A stretch of 64,000 nt of DNA. Origin: Mumia sp050632745. GTDB taxonomy: Bacteria > Actinomycetota > Actinomycetes > Propionibacteriales > Nocardioidaceae. The translations under genes and the position numbers were made by a program. The notes under the pieces are model-generated. The model was not told the DNA's origin. It saw only the letters and a list, made by a program, of their open reading frames with translations, and made no database searches. The DNA is taken from positions 1,851,794 to 1,915,793 of the forward strand of contig NZ_JBODSD010000001.1 in NCBI RefSeq assembly GCF_050632745.1, given 5' to 3'. This document shows positions 63,890 through 64,000 of the stretch, one piece after another. Position 1 is the stretch's first letter, and every line of letters begins with the position of its first letter.

Positions 63890-64000
63890 TCGCGCCTTGA
63901 TCTGATGCCTGTGTGGGTTGAGGGTTTTGTGTGTCTGATGTTTGAGAACTCAACAGTGTGCTAAAAGTCGACGAGATAATCAGTAGACCCTTTTGGCAGG
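63890..64000 (+). ncRNA. Leader of a 16S rRNA transcript (incomplete)
   Basis: TTTGAGAACTCAACAGTGTG at 63941-63960 is the highly conserved segment found upstream of 16S rRNA in actinobacteria, in the region of antitermination and RNase III processing signals. It is followed by AAAAGTCGACGAGAT and a T-rich stretch. The mature 16S rRNA itself is not reached before the window ends. Confidence 0.85.

Overview
The window is high-GC DNA with the gene order and vocabulary of an actinobacterium. Markers are mIHF next to gmk and rpoZ, a PriA without helicase motifs, frequent GTG starts, and a typical actinobacterial 16S rRNA leader at the right edge. Nocardioidaceae is my best guess; this rests on gene content and style, not on a phylogeny. 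Most of the sequence is core metabolism and translation. Accessory-looking DNA is limited to roughly 50.3-62.2 kb.

Layout. (1) 1-9712: pyrimidine operon pyrR'-pyrB-pyrC-carA-carB-pyrK-pyrD-pyrF, mostly joined by 1-4 nt overlaps, with an Fe-S/flavin-coupled (class 1B) dihydroorotate dehydrogenase. (2) 9860-10961: two related small lipoproteins. (3) 11081-16980: mihF-gmk-rpoZ-coaBC-metK-priA. (4) 17003-21929: S66 peptidase (minus), fmt-rsmB, an SDR (minus), rpe. (5) 22005-26369: an FMN riboswitch and the riboflavin operon ribD-ribE-ribM-ribBA-ribH, followed by hisE, hisG and a membrane PH-domain gene. (6) 28175-30584: small membrane protein, SseB-like protein, DUF4333 lipoprotein, ACT-GNAT fusion. 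(7) 30645-37812: infC (ATC start, attenuator-like leader)-rpmI-rplT, TrmH-type methyltransferase, soluble PAS histidine kinase, pheS-pheT. (8) 37859-40243, minus: DUF2207 protein and LemA. (9) 40331-48839: complete arginine operon argCJBDFRGH, every junction a 4-nt overlap, with two ArgR-type boxes over the argC start. (10) 49018-50314: alkyl-base DNA glycosylase and a DsbA-like lipoprotein. (11) 50323-54882: ROK repressor divergent from a xylose-type ABC importer. (12) 55046-62190: MMPL exporter, a 1137-residue BTAD/ATPase regulator (minus) and a FAD-linked oxidase. (13) tyrS, then two tandem promoters and the leader of an rRNA operon whose 16S gene lies beyond the window.

The most promising unusual signal is in region 12. 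Upstream of both the MMPL gene and the oxidase there are three direct repeats, YCYCAAG-like, at exact 11-bp steps. This is the geometry bound by SARP/BTAD regulators, and a BTAD regulator sits between the two genes. Other notable points are the ATC start and terminator hairpin in the infC leader, a probable CTG start in a lipoprotein gene, a symmetric operator over both promoters of the ROK/importer divergon, and about a dozen genes whose -10-like hexamer ends 6-8 nt before the start codon, suggesting leaderless mRNAs.
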